Shown in pieces: positions 45,947-54,844 of a stretch of DNA of 64,000 bases (positions are counted from its first letter, which is position 1; each line of letters begins with the position of its first letter). Below the pieces are notes generated by a model. That model saw only the letters and a program-made list of their open reading frames with translations. It had not been told where the DNA came from and did not search any database. Position numbers and translations under genes: made by a program. Source of the DNA: DAOUEO01 sp963763495 (GTDB taxonomy: Bacteria > Chloroflexota > Dehalococcoidia > DSTF01 > JALHUB01). The stretch lies in NCBI GenBank assembly GCA_963763495.1, contig CAVXOY010000018.1:1-64000 (forward strand), in the 5' to 3' direction.

Positions 45947-46699
45947 ATGAACAGGTTCTTCGTCTCCCCTGAGACCCTCACGGCGGCGGAAGTCGAGCTG
46001 GACGGCCCTCTCTCCCGTCGCCTCCGCTCCGTCCTCCGCATGCGCAAGGGAGACATCGTCGTCCTCCTCGACGGCCGCGGCTACGAATACGAGGCGGTGC
46101 TGGAAGACGTGGATGGGGCGTCTGTTCGCGCCCGCGTCCGGGAGCGCCGGCCCAGCCTGCCCGAGCCGCCCGTCGACGTCGTGCTCTATCAGTCGGTGAT
46201 CAAGGGCGACCGCTTCGACTGGGTGCTTGAGAAGGGGACAGAGCTGGGGGTGACGCGGTTCGTGCCCCTCATCGTTGAGCGCAGCGTCGTCCGTCCTCAT
46301 TCCGGCGCCTCGGCCCGCGGCGAGCGCTGGCAGCGCATCGTCACCGAGGCGGCGGAGCAGTGCGGCCGCTCTCGGCTCCCTGTGGTCGCGCCCGTCACCG
46401 AGTTCGACGATGCCCTCGCCTCTGCGGCCGGCCTCTGCCTGCTTCCCTGGGAGGAGGAGCGCTCCCTCGGCCTGCGCACGGTGCTGCGACAGGAGATGGA
46501 GTCCCTGAAAGCGACGGAGCGACCGATTGTGAGCCTCTTCATCGGCCCCGAGGGTGGCTTCACGGAGAAAGAAGTGGAGAGCGCTCGTTCGCGGGGAGTG
46601 CGGGTCGTCTCGTTGGGGCGGCGCATCCTGCGCTCTGAGACGGCGGGGATCGCTGCCGTCGCTGCCGTCCTCTACGAGCTGGGCGAGTTAGGCGGCTAA
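45947..46699 (+). CDS. rsmE: 16S rRNA (uracil-1498-N3)-methyltransferase
   Basis: A 250-residue RsmE. It has the PUA-like N-terminal domain (MNRFFVSPETLTAAEVELDG; RSVLRMRKGDIVVLLDGRG) and the SPOUT-fold methyltransferase with its trefoil-knot signatures: ELGVTRFVPLIVERSVV, SLFIGPEGGFTEKEVESA and VSLGRRILRSETAGIAAVAA. It modifies U1498 in the ribosomal decoding centre. It is directly downstream of prmA. Confidence 0.95.
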   Translation: MNRFFVSPETLTAAEVELDGPLSRRLRSVLRMRKGDIVVLLDGRGYEYEAVLEDVDGASVRARVRERRPSLPEPPVDVVLYQSVIKGDRFDWVLEKGTELGVTRFVPLIVERSVVRPHSGASARGERWQRIVTEAAEQCGRSRLPVVAPVTEFDDALASAAGLCLLPWEEERSLGLRTVLRQEMESLKATERPIVSLFIGPEGGFTEKEVESARSRGVRVVSLGRRILRSETAGIAAVAAVLYELGELGG

Positions 46700-46715
46700 T
46701 GCCCGGCCTCTCCGG

Positions 46716-47785
46716 CTAGGGCCCCTTTTCCTCCAGCGTCCAGGGGATCGGGTCGATCTCTACCCCGCGCACGATGACCTCCCAGTGAAGGTGCGGCCCC
46801 GTGACCATGCCGGTGCTGCCCGCATTTCCTACTAGGTCGCCCTTGTTCACCATCTGTCCCGCCTGCACCGCGATCGCCGAGAGGTGATGGTAGCCGCTGA
46901 ACACGCCCGCCCCGTGGTCGATGATCACGCTGTTCCCCCGTATCGGCGCCGGCCCGGCGTAGGCTACGCGGCCGCTGTTCGACGCCACCACCGGCACGCC
47001 CTCTTCCGCTGCCAGGTCGACGCCGCCGTGATGGCTGCTTACCGGCCCCCCGTTATAGCTTCGCCCAATCCCGTACGGGCTGACGATGATGGCATCGACA
47101 GGGTAGATGAAGACGCCTGCCCAGAGCTTCTGCGCTGTGAACAGGGCAAAGGTATGGCTCGTATGTTTGCCTCTTCCTGGGCCAGCTCCGGCGTCAGGAG
47201 GGCTGTGCTCTCCGGCGGTAGGTCGATGTTCTCCACCGGATAGTCCATCGCCACCACGCCGATCTGGGTCTGCAGCTCTCCCAGCAGTGTCCCGTTTGCC
47301 TGGTACAACTGAATGACTACCGGATAGTCGCCCGCCGGTTGGTCGACGCCTGCCGCCAGTATCCCCCAGAAGAACTCGCCGTCGGCCACCAGGGGGTAGC
47401 GCCGCTCGTTGAAGACCGCCATCGCGCTGGGGGCCATGTATCCCCAGAGGCGTACCATGCTGGCCTCTCCTTGCCCGATCACATCCGGCGACAACTGCAC
47501 CTGAGGCGCGGCCACCGGCGTCTCCACCGGCGGCGCGCCGGCTGGCGTTTCGATGGGAGGGATGGGTGAAGGCTCCAAAGTAGATGGGGAAGGGGTCGCT
47601 GTGCCGACCGGTTCAACCGATGCTGTCGCTCGGAGAGTCGGTCTCGCGGTAGGGGATGAAGCTGCCGGCCGCGTCGCGGTCGCTATCTGGATCGCCTCCT
47701 CGCTGTCCGATCCCGAAGAGCAACCTGCCGCCAGCGCTATCGTTAGTCCTAGTACCGCCGTGAAAAGCCATCTCTGCCGAGTCAT
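46716..47785 (-). CDS. M23-peptidase lipoprotein, frameshifted
   Basis: ATG at 47785 (MTRQRWLFTAVLGLTIALAA, then GC) gives a lipobox LAAGC; an in-frame ATG at 47797 is too close to its upstream purine site. A Pro/Thr-rich spacer and an Ig-like domain (MVRLWGYMAPSAMAVFNERR) follow. A break near 47155 leads to the M23 catalytic domain: SSHHGGVDLAAEEGVPVVAS and GPHLHWEVIVRGVEIDP, holding the zinc ligands. Joined length about 355 residues. It likely remodels peptidoglycan at the outer membrane face. Confidence 0.8.
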
Positions 47786-47797
47786 TGCTGGTTCCAT

Positions 47798-48076
47798 CCC
47801 TCTAGTATCTTCCGCTTCCCCATGTTACCCGATGCGTGAGCCCCAGGCCAACGTCAGTAGCTGTCCAGCCATCCGTCAAGATGCCCTTCGTTGTGATGCT
47901 TCTGTCGGCATGCCATGCCGCGTTCGGATTGGAGAAAGGCGTGGTTTCCGCGCTCTGCTCCCTCCCGCGCCCTCGCCCCGGTGCCCCGCCCCCGCGAAGG
48001 GACCCGCCCGCCCGCCCAGAGGGGGATCCCCCCTCTCGGACTCCCCCTTCTGCCCGGCGAGTGGATGGGGTGGTGT
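47798..48076. other. GC-rich spacer with a palindrome
   Basis: No gene is supported. The stretch 47960-48060 is unusually C/G-rich. It includes agagggggatcccccctct (48018-48036), a near-perfect palindrome with one mismatch. It has no T-tract. Upstream, it could carry the promoter of the M23 lipoprotein gene, but no match stands out. Confidence 0.35.
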
Positions 48077-49163
48077 CTACTCAGCGTCGGGATGAGGCAG
48101 CCGCTCCGCCACCGGCAGCATCGATGGGAACGGCGCGTGAGGCTCCGTTTGGTACCAGTAGGCGGTGCTGGAGTAGTCGTTGCTCAGCTTGTTGGCGTGC
48201 CCGTGCTCGATGGTCACCCTGATCGACTTCTCGAACATAACCGGGTCCTCGATGTGGAAGCGGTAGAGCGAGTTCTTCCCCTTCCACAGCCAGTCCGGCG
48301 TGCCGCTGTAGACCGTGACGCCGTAGTAAGGCGTGCAGAACTCCTGCTGCGGGCAGAAGGCTGTGTTGAAATAGTCCTCCGTGCCTGTCCCGTGCAGCGT
48401 CGGCGGCCAGACGTCGCCGTCGATGAAGATCATGTCGTCGCCCTCGCCGTACCAGTCGTTCATCTGACGCGAGAAGCAGTCGACGTTCAGATTGCAGCCG
48501 ACGTAGTGTCCCTTGCCTTCCGCCTCCAGGATAACGTAGTTGCCCTTCCCGTCGAGGTTGGGCGTCGTCCACATCTTCCTGCGCAGCTCTCCGAAATCGC
48601 CGGCCGCCGGGTTGTCATCGAACCGTCCCTCTCCCCAGCCCTGCGTCGGATTCTCCCGCCGCCACTGGGCGTGGAAGCGGCCCAATCCCTCTTCCAGCCG
48701 GTCGTGCTCCTCGTAGTCAACGTAGTAGAAGAAGATCATCCCCGTCTCTGCCTCGTTCGTCACCTCGATGCGGGCGCCGCTGGCGAAGGGCATGGGGAAG
48801 AAGCAGTTGAAGCCGCGGCCGTCCTGTGGCCCCATGCTGAGCGGCTGACGACCAGAAGTTCTTGACGATGCCGTGCCCGATGCCGAAGAAATCCCCGATC
48901 GGCGCCTCCACGCAGGGCGTTGCCGACCCGTCCCAATACATTCGCAGCAACGTTGTGCGCGCGCTCAGCGGATTGTTGGGGGCGGCCATGGTGCACCAGA
49001 TGTGACGGATGATCCCGGCGCCCTCGATGTCGCAGATGCGGGCAGTCTCGCTGCCCCTCAGAATAATCATATCGGCGTTGCCGCCGCTCTTGTCCCAACT
49101 CGAGGCGCGGCGCCGCCTGCCGCTCCGAAGCCTCGCCAGTTCTGCCAACGACATGCCGATCAT
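48077..49163 (-). CDS. DUF2961 (GH172-type) glycoside hydrolase-like protein, frameshifted
   Basis: The N-terminal frame runs from 49163 (MIGMSLAELARLRSGRRRRA, then SSWDKSGGNAD) with EGAGIIRHIWCTMAAPNNPL. A break near 48840 leads to GRGFNCFFPMPFASGARIEV, NVDCFSRQMNDWYGEGDDMI and GTGTEDYFNTAFCPQQEFCT, DUF2961 blocks. The acidic DDMIFIDGD and GTEDYFN segments carry conserved carboxylates. Joined length about 362 residues. The family includes fructofuranose-anhydride hydrolases/synthases; substrate here unknown. Confidence 0.8.
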
Positions 49164-49291
49164 GATCTGGCCTCCTCCATAGAAGGTGTCTAGGGTTTGG
49201 GCGTCGTCTTCTTCAGGGAGTCTAGCAGAGCGCTATGGGTGGGGGAATGCGGGTTCAGGGAAAGCGAGAAGATGGGGAGGACCGGCCTAGA

Positions 49292-51406
49292 CTAGGCTGC
49301 CGCTTCCTTCTGCTGTGACTCGAGCACCCCGATGAACGTTTCCACAAGCTGGGGATCGAACTGGGTGCCGGCGTTCTTGCGCAGCTCTGCCACCGCTATC
49401 CGATGGCTCTGCCCCTTTCGGAATGGCCGGTCTGACGTTATGGCGGAGTAGGCGTCCACAACCGCCATGATCCGGCCCAGCAGCGGTATCGCCTCACCCT
49501 TGAGCCCGCGGGGATATCCGTTACCGTCCCATCGCTCGTGGTGGTTGACCACCGCGTCCGCTACGTCCTCGGCGTGGGGAACACCCTGGATAATGAGGCC
49601 GCTCAGGACGACGTGCTGCTCCACGACGTGGCGCTCCTCCGTCGTGAGAGGTCCCGGTTTCTTGAGAATGCCGTCTGGTATCCCGATCTTGCCGATGTCG
49701 TGCAGGAGCCCCGCGATGCGCAAGGCGCTCTGCGTGTTCTCGGAGAGCCCCAGCGCTTGCCCCAGCATCATCGCGTACTCTGCGTTCTCCTCGCTGTGTG
49801 ACTTCGTGTAGCGGTCTTTCTTGTCGACCACCTGCACCAGTCCGTCGAGCACCCCCAGCGTGGTGGCCTGATAGATGGAGAGCTGGCCCGGTCTTCGGTT
49901 GGCCAGCGTTACCTTGTCGCCGCCTGCCCGCTTCGACTCGAAAAGGGAGGCGTCGGCATAGGCGAGCAGCTCCTCCTTGTTGGTGCTGTCTTGCGGGTAT
50001 ACGGCGACGCCCATGCTTATCCGCAGGGGCAGCCGTTGCCCCCTCTCCATGCGAAGCCCTTGCCCGGAGAGCCTCTTGCGTATTCGTTCAGCGGTAGCTT
50101 CTCCGCGCCGCCGGTTCATTCCCGGCGCTACGACCATGAACTTGTCTCCACCGAATCTGCTGGCAATCTCCCCATTTCGGGTCGTGCCCTGGATGATCTC
50201 GGCGACAAGCCTGAGCACCTTGTCCCCCGCCGCGTGTCCGTAGGTGGCGTTGAAGAGCTTGAAATTGTCGATGTCCGCCAGGATCACCGCTATTGGCTGG
50301 TGCTGCTCTCTTGCTCGTTCTATCTCTTGTGTCAGGATTTCCTGTATGTAGCGATGATTGTACAGGCCGGTCAGACTGTCCGTGTTGGCAAGTCGGGAAA
50401 GTCGCTCGTAGCTCTCTTGCAGCGCGAGGCTCATCTGGTTGAAGCTTCGCTTCAGCGTCCGGATCTCCTCCACGCCCTTTTCCGCCATCGTCTCCCCGTA
50501 GTTCCCTTCGCTGATGCTCTGGGCTCGGAGGGCCAGTCGTTTGATGGGAGAAGACACACTCCTGGCGGCGAAGAAGACCGCTGCCATAACGCACAGCCCG
50601 CCTGCCAGCATGATCGCGATGATCTTGATTGCAATAGTCTGAACGCGTCCCATGATGTCATCCGTCGACATCAGCACTGACATCTGTACCGAGCCGGTTG
50701 TGCCCGTTGCCAGTTCGGTGGTTAACACCCCGTAGTCTGCCTCTACTTTCGCCTCTTCCAGATCGCTCGCCGCGGCAGATGGATCTTCCTCAACGTAGAT
50801 ATCAGCCAGCGACGAGCGGACGGAGACGTCGTTTACGGTGAGGGTCAGCCCGGCATCGACTTCGCGGGCCAGGCTATCCAGAAAACTCTGGTCCAGAAGT
50901 TTGCCCGTGACGATGAACTTAGTGGGCGCCCCTGTCCCGTCTTGCAGAGGGGCGATGCCGAGGAGCCAGAGGGATTCCCCCGACCCCGTGATCGTGGAGA
51001 GTGCCTTCGCCTTGCCGGCCAGCTTCAGGTCGAGGGCTCCCAGACTGGGAAGAGGCCCAACCCCGATCAGCGGCACGGCACTGGCAGACATCAGTTGGAT
51101 AGAGTCGATGTCGTTGGCTGTCATCGCCGGCGCGAAGTAACGGTCAACCGGCAACGTTTCCGGCTGGCCGACCGGGGCGTGTGTCTCGACTACGTCAGCA
51201 AGGGATCTGGTTATCCCTCGTTGGTCCCGCTCTTGCTGTTCCAGCAGCAGCCTAATTGCGGCGCTCGTGCTCTCTAGACGGTCCTCTACATTGGCCCGCG
51301 CGTTGGCATGCGCCAGCTTCAGCCCCACGATCGTGCCGCCTACCATGAGTGTCACGAAGATGGCCACCAGCGGCACAAAGAGCTGCTTGTTAAGCGTCCA
51401 CTTCAT
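49292..51406 (-). CDS. Membrane sensor with degenerate GGDEF and HD-GYP domains
   Basis: A 704-residue protein. It has an N-terminal helix (LFVPLVAIFVTLMVGGTIVG), an extracellular dCache-like domain, a second helix (IAIMLAGGLCVMAAVFFAAR), HAMP (SISEGNYGETMAEKGVEEIR) and GGDEF (NTDSLTGLYNHRYIQEILTQ). The GGDEF signature reads RFGGDKFMVVAP, with Lys for the catalytic Glu, so cyclase activity is unlikely. The HD-GYP domain is intact: LLHDIGKIGIPDGILKKPGP, VNHHERWDGNGYPRGLKG and VVDAYSAITSDRPFRKGQS. It should degrade c-di-GMP, with GGDKF perhaps a GTP sensor. Confidence 0.9.
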   Translation of the reverse strand: MKWTLNKQLFVPLVAIFVTLMVGGTIVGLKLAHANARANVEDRLESTSAAIRLLLEQQERDQRGITRSLADVVETHAPVGQPETLPVDRYFAPAMTANDIDSIQLMSASAVPLIGVGPLPSLGALDLKLAGKAKALSTITGSGESLWLLGIAPLQDGTGAPTKFIVTGKLLDQSFLDSLAREVDAGLTLTVNDVSVRSSLADIYVEEDPSAAASDLEEAKVEADYGVLTTELATGTTGSVQMSVLMSTDDIMGRVQTIAIKIIAIMLAGGLCVMAAVFFAARSVSSPIKRLALRAQSISEGNYGETMAEKGVEEIRTLKRSFNQMSLALQESYERLSRLANTDSLTGLYNHRYIQEILTQEIERAREQHQPIAVILADIDNFKLFNATYGHAAGDKVLRLVAEIIQGTTRNGEIASRFGGDKFMVVAPGMNRRRGEATAERIRKRLSGQGLRMERGQRLPLRISMGVAVYPQDSTNKEELLAYADASLFESKRAGGDKVTLANRRPGQLSIYQATTLGVLDGLVQVVDKKDRYTKSHSEENAEYAMMLGQALGLSENTQSALRIAGLLHDIGKIGIPDGILKKPGPLTTEERHVVEQHVVLSGLIIQGVPHAEDVADAVVNHHERWDGNGYPRGLKGEAIPLLGRIMAVVDAYSAITSDRPFRKGQSHRIAVAELRKNAGTQFDPQLVETFIGVLESQQKEAAA

Positions 51407-51438
51407 GGGAAAGTGACCCTTTTCACAAGTACCTGCTC

Positions 51439-51462
51439 TGTGTTTCTATAATCGGAAACACA
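51439..51462. promoter_or_regulatory. Palindromic operator overlapping TATAAT
   Basis: tgtgtttc and gaaacaca are exact inverted repeats around tataatcg. It lies 33 bases before the start of the HD-GYP gene on the minus strand and 160 bases before the amidohydrolase gene on the plus strand. Confidence 0.55.
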
Positions 51463-51625
51463 ATTAGGCTTCAGCAGTACTTGCCCGAATGACGTTTCCC
51501 TGGGTGTCGCCGTCCCTCTCGGATGACCCTCGTCGGGCGCATCCTGATTCAGGGCGAAGCCCGTCTTTGACCTTTCCCTGCCTTTCCCTTATCGTGAGAG
51601 GGCTGCTCCAAGAAAGGAGAGTCAG

Positions 51626-52513
51626 GTGTCTGCTCTTGCCGTCATCGATGCTCATGTTCATACCTATCCCACCTCTCAGATCGGCCGCCAGGCGACCGGC
51701 GGCTTGGCCTTCAGCGGTTGCGACGGCACCATCCAGGAACTCCTTGGGCTGATGGCCGTCGGCGGCATTGACAAGGCGGTGATGGTGAACATGACCCCCG
51801 TCGCCGATATGCGGGAGGCAGCCCTCGCCGCCGGCCAGGGGCCCTACGAAGAAGTGGCTCGCCAGATGATCGAGCGGATGAAGCGGCGCAACGCTTGGAC
51901 CTGCCAGGTCGCCCGTGACCATCCCTCCCTCATTCCCTTCATTAGCCTCGACCCTTCGATGGGCGCCGACGACGCCGTCGCTGAGATAAGGCAGCGAGTG
52001 CAGGAAGGCGCCCGTGGCATCAAGCTCCATCCCTCCAGCCAGCGCTTCAACCCCGACGACCGCAACCTCTGGCCCGCCTACGCCGAAGCGGAAGCCACGG
52101 GCCTGCCCATCATCTCCCATGGCGGCATCTTCCCCATGGACCCCGAGTCCTCCGACTATTCGCGTCCCCGCGCCTTCGCCCGCGTGCTGGCGGCATTCCC
52201 TCGCCTCACTCTGGTCGTGGCCCATCTCGGCCAGGGATACTTTGAGGAGTCTGTGGCGATGGCGTCCAAGTACCCCAACCTCTTCTTCGATTGCTCCGGC
52301 GCTGTCAGTGGCGCCGTCGAGCCGCCCGCGCTTTCGGACGAAGAGGCCGTTGACATAATAAGACGGATCGGCGTCGAGCGCGTTCTCTTCGGCTCCGACT
52401 GGCCCTGGTTCCACCCCCTGCGCGACCGCGAACGCATCGAGGCGTTGTCCTTCTCCAACTCCGAGCGTGGCCTGATCCTGGGCGGGAACGCACAGCACAT
52501 AATGGGTGTCTGA
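51626..52513 (+). CDS. Amidohydrolase (TIM-barrel metal-dependent hydrolase)
   Basis: A 295-residue protein from a GTG (51626) with an upstream aaaggagagtcag site. The first metal motif is VIDAHVHTYPTS (His-x-His). Others are GARGIKLHPSSQRFNP, the His in PIISHGGIFPMD and VVAHLGQGYFEES, and the catalytic Asp in VLFGSDWPWFHP. The pattern matches the amidohydrolase-2 (ACMSD-like) family, which includes decarboxylases. Substrate unknown. It may share a transcript with the nitroreductase 162 bases on. Confidence 0.88.
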   Translation: MSALAVIDAHVHTYPTSQIGRQATGGLAFSGCDGTIQELLGLMAVGGIDKAVMVNMTPVADMREAALAAGQGPYEEVARQMIERMKRRNAWTCQVARDHPSLIPFISLDPSMGADDAVAEIRQRVQEGARGIKLHPSSQRFNPDDRNLWPAYAEAEATGLPIISHGGIFPMDPESSDYSRPRAFARVLAAFPRLTLVVAHLGQGYFEESVAMASKYPNLFFDCSGAVSGAVEPPALSDEEAVDIIRRIGVERVLFGSDWPWFHPLRDRERIEALSFSNSERGLILGGNAQHIMGV

Positions 52514-52674
52514 CGCGCTTCTCGTCGGAGTGGGCCGGCTCTACAGCCTGCCCTTCGCTTTGGCGTCCCAATAGCGGAGTCGCGCTTCGCACTCTCCCAC
52601 CGGACACCTGAAAGCCACGGTTTCTGCTAGTATGGTCTTAGAGAGACGAACATCCTTCTACTAGAGAGGACGGT

Positions 52675-53193
52675 ATGGTGGACTATTCCACGCTGATTGA
52701 GGAGAGACATTCTATCCGCGTCTACCAGAGTAAAGAGGTGGACGACGAAAAGCTCAACAAGGTCCTTCACGCTGCCAATAGGGCGCCCTCCGCCGGCAAC
52801 CTTCAGGGCTATCAGATAGTGGCGGTGCGCTCACCTGAAGTGCGGCGGGCCCTCGCCCGCGCTGCCCTCGACCAGGAGTCCGTCGCCCAGGCGGCGGTCA
52901 TCCTCGTCTTTCTCGCCGATCCCGCCCGCTCCGGCGAGAAGTACGGCCATCGCGGTGAGACCCTCTACTGCATCCAGGACGCCACCATCGCCTGCGCCTA
53001 CGCCCAGCTTGCCGCCGCCGACCTTGGCCTCGGCTCCGTATGGGTCGGCGCCTTCCGGAAGGACGATGTCCGAGCGGCCATCGGCTCTCCTCCCGATCAG
53101 CTTCCCGTCGCCCTATTGCCCCTGGGCTACCCGGGCGAAGAGCCACCGATCACACCTCGGCGCTCCCTGTCCGACCTTGTCCGGCATATCTGA
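52675..53193 (+). CDS. Nitroreductase family protein, paralogue
   Basis: A 172-residue FMN-dependent nitroreductase-fold protein, clearly related to the gene at 1401. Shared blocks are RHSIRVYQ, LHAANRAPSAGNLQGYQI, AAVILVFLADPARSGEKY and QDATIACAYAQLAAADLGLG. The ATG at 52675 follows agagaggacggt. It lies 20 bases before a TPP-enzyme gene, suggesting co-transcription. Confidence 0.85.
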   Translation: MVDYSTLIEERHSIRVYQSKEVDDEKLNKVLHAANRAPSAGNLQGYQIVAVRSPEVRRALARAALDQESVAQAAVILVFLADPARSGEKYGHRGETLYCIQDATIACAYAQLAAADLGLGSVWVGAFRKDDVRAAIGSPPDQLPVALLPLGYPGEEPPITPRRSLSDLVRHI

Positions 53194-53212
53194 GCTTGAT
53201 GGGAGGTTTCAA

Positions 53213-54844
53213 ATGGCAGAGATCACCGGTGGCGAGGCAGTAGTCAGGACCCTTATCGCCCACGGCGTCGACGTTGTCTTCGGTCTCATCGGTGTCCATG
53301 CCCTCCCCATCTACGATGCCCTCTCCAAGCACCCGGAGCTCCGCCACATATCCGTCCGCCATGAGCAATCCGCTGCCTACCTCGCCGACGGCTACTCCCG
53401 CGCGAGCGGCCGCCCCGGCGTTTGCATCACCACCACCGGCCCCGGCGCCGCCAACACCGCCGCTGCTATGGGCACTGCCTACAGCGACTCTGTCCCCATC
53501 CTCAATATCACGACCCAGATACCCAGCGACCTGGTGGACAAGGGGAAAGGCTCCCTCCATGAAGCGAAGGACCAACTCGGCCTCTTTCGTGCCCTCACCA
53601 AATGGAACGCCCGCGTCGATCGCATTCAGGACATCCCGTCCGTCATTCACGACGCGTTCCTGGCGATGGCCGAAGGCCGTCCCCGTCCCACCCACGTGGA
53701 GATATGCGCCGATACCCTCGCCGCCACTGCCGATGAGCAAAGCATCCCCTGGGCAAGCGGCGAAATCCCGGTGCCCGGCCCTGCCGCTGCTGCCGACAAG
53801 GTGGACTGAGGCAGCCCGTATGCTCGCGGCGGCTCAGTGCGCCCGTCATATGGGCGGGTGGTGGTGTAATCCGCTCCGGCGCTGCGGAAGAGCTGGCGCG
53901 ACTCGCCGAGACCCTGCAGGCGCCGGTCGTGACCACCGTCCAGGGGAACGGCGCTATCCCCTACGATCACCCTCTTGCCCTGGGGTACCGTCCTGCTCAG
54001 GCCGCCGTGTCCGCCCTTCTTGCGAAATCCGACCTGCTCCTTGCCGTGGGCACTCGCTTTCCCGCCACTCAGACCTCTGACCTGGACGCTCACGTTGCCC
54101 AAGCGTTTGATCCATGTCGACATCGATGAGGGAGAGATCGGCAAGAACTACCCCGCCGCCCTTGGCCTCGTCGGCGATGCCAGGGCCGTTCTGAGGCAGC
54201 TTCTGGATTCAGTGCCGCCGCTGTCCCGTGCCTCCTGCTGGGCCGGGAATGTCTCCGATATCCGGGCCAAGATCGCGGCGGAGATGAAGTCGAACGCCCC
54301 CGCAGAGATGGGACTTCTTGAGGTGATCCGCGGTGCTATTGACCGCGACGCCGTCGTCGTCTGCGACCAGACCAAGCCCGCCTATTGGGCATCCGGCGCC
54401 TTCCCCGTCTTCGCTCCCCGCACCTTCCTCTACCCGGGCTATGGCACCCTCGGCTTCGGCTTCCCCGCCGCCCTCGGCGCCAAGATCGCTGTCCCCGACC
54501 GTCAGGTCATCTGCCTCTGCGGCGATGGCGGCTTCCAGTATGCCCTCCCCGAGCTGGCGACCGCCGCCCAGTTCGGCATCAATGTGACGGTGCTGCTCTT
54601 CAACGACAGCGCCTACGGCATCCTCAAGGACATGCAGGACGGCGCCTACGGGGGACGTCACTATGCCGTCGACCTGGTCAACCCCGACTTCCCGCGCCTA
54701 GTCGAGTCCTACGGCCTAAGTTGCCTGTCCCTTGATGGACAGGAGGGGTTAGAGGGTGCGCTCAAAGACGCCCTGGCTGCCGACCGCACGACCGTCGTCG
54801 AAATCGACACGAGCGTCGCGCGTCCCCCTCAGGGTGTTCACTAG
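53213..54844 (+). CDS. Thiamine-pyrophosphate enzyme (acetolactate-synthase-like), frameshifted
   Basis: ATG at 53213 with gggaggtttcaa. The PYR domain has VFGLIGVHALPIYDALSKHP and the catalytic Glu in ISVRHEQSAAYLADGYSRAS. Breaks near 53810, 53870 and 54105 are bridged by the central domain (GAAEELARLAETLQAPVVTT; LLAVGTRFPATQTSD). The PP domain has the cofactor motif ICLCGDGGFQYALPELATAA and VTVLLFNDSAYGILKDMQDG (GDG-x-N). Joined length about 540 residues. No regulatory subunit is present, so a 2-oxoacid decarboxylase or lyase is as likely as acetolactate synthase. It ends on CTAG shared with the next, convergent gene. Confidence 0.82.

Noticed and set aside
45032..46300. Minus-strand open frame across prmA and rsmE
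   Set aside because: Both plus genes are fully conserved; the minus frame lacks domain motifs and a start signal.
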